Program-made: the position numbers and the translations under genes
The notes under the pieces: generated by a model
What the model was told of the DNA's origin: nothing
The model's input: only the letters and a program-made list of their open reading frames with translations
Databases searched by the model: none
Shown here: positions 63,546 to 64,000 of the stretch, in pieces
Numbering within the stretch: the stretch's first letter is position 1
Layout: each line of letters begins with the position of its first letter
Assembly (NCBI RefSeq): GCF_030704535.1
Contig: NC_081811.1
Location: forward strand, 8,412,001 to 8,476,000
Direction: 5' to 3'
Origin: Vitis vinifera
Lineage: Eukaryota; Streptophyta; Magnoliopsida; Vitales; Vitaceae
DNA length: 64,000 bases

Positions 63546-63744
63546 CAAAAATGGAAGGATTGGATTGGAAAAGCTTCCTTTCTTAATTTTCTTTTACCTC
63601 CCTGAAAAGTTAAAAGTACTCTAGCAGTTAGGCTCATTTAGAGAAGTTTATGATTTTCTTTATCAATTTATTTATTTTTTCTTTGTTTCTTATGAAATTG
63701 AAATATGTATTAAAAAAAACCAAATAATGGTTACTCGAAGAAAT

Positions 63745-64000
63745 TAAGGTTATGTTTTGTTCTATAAAATTTAAGGGAAAATGTAAATGAGAGAAAATAA
63801 AGAAGAAAATATTCAATAAATTATTTTTTTATATTTTTTGAGACTCGTTTCACTTATTTCTCTCTCATTATTGTAATATTAAATAATTTGAAAAATATAA
63901 ATTTTAACTAATTTTAATTCTATTTAACTTTTTTTTTTTTTTGTATTTTCCATGAAAGAAATCAAACATGAGAAAACTTTTTTTTTTTTTTGTATTTTTA
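63745..64000. repeat. Dispersed AT-rich repeat (MITE-like), copy 3, cut by window end
   Basis: Starts GGTTATGTTTTGTTCTATAA with AAAATAAAGAAGAAAAT, CAATAAATTAT and GTTTCACTTATTTCTC; closest to copy 2, which lies 200 bp upstream. Confidence 0.55.

Larger units (their letters stand above)
62540..64000. other. Expansin upstream region and repeat-rich spacer
   Basis: Contains the expansin promoter (left part), T-rich tracts at 62,897-63,000 and 63,170-63,220, and two members of the dispersed AT-rich repeat family. No gene seen. Confidence 0.55.

Overview
This is nuclear DNA of a flowering plant. The genes have short exons bounded by GT/AG with T-rich acceptors, the spacers are AT-rich, and there are plant-only families (myosin XI, YUCCA, alpha-expansin, a MAPKKK17/18/20-type kinase). 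LTR retrotransposons, a PIF/Harbinger element and a tRNA-derived SINE fill much of the rest. Repeat content and intron style fit a woody eudicot, most likely grapevine (Vitis); that is inference, because no alignment could be run.

Layout. 1-8,345 (+) is the last 16 exons of a myosin XI gene whose motor lies upstream of the window; one intron holds a SINE. 8,346-22,102 is about 14 kb of spacer with microsatellites and decayed repeats. 22,269-23,962 (+) is a complete three-exon YUCCA flavin monooxygenase (auxin synthesis), followed by a tRNA-Val(AAC) gene on the minus strand at 24,887-24,960. 27-28.3 kb is a field of degenerate repeats. 28,298-33,165 (-) is a Ty1/copia element with three nonsense codons and no recognisable 5' LTR. 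33.7-37.8 kb (+) is an older copia relic that contains an exon-sized fragment of an INO80-complex subunit B (PAPA-1) gene.

39-58.3 kb is a small kinase cluster. A first pseudogene is split by a 7.2 kb Ty3/gypsy element with long LTRs and an internal deletion, and is capped by a 5.0 kb PIF/Harbinger transposon. A second, internally deleted pseudogene lies at 55.3 kb. An intact single-exon kinase gene lies at 57,255-58,292. Duplicated flanks show that the copies arose by local duplication. Between the first two copies lie unidentified exon-like segments on the minus strand. 61,647-62,476 (-) is a complete two-exon alpha-expansin gene. The rest is AT-rich spacer with a 233 bp tandem duplication and members of a dispersed AT-rich repeat family.

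The four intact or partly visible protein genes (myosin XI, YUCCA, kinase, expansin) are separate transcription units with no operon-like relation. I found no convincing new biological system. The most unusual structures are the nested-insertion kinase cluster, the gene fragment inside the copia relic, and the gypsy element whose LTR runs directly into pol.
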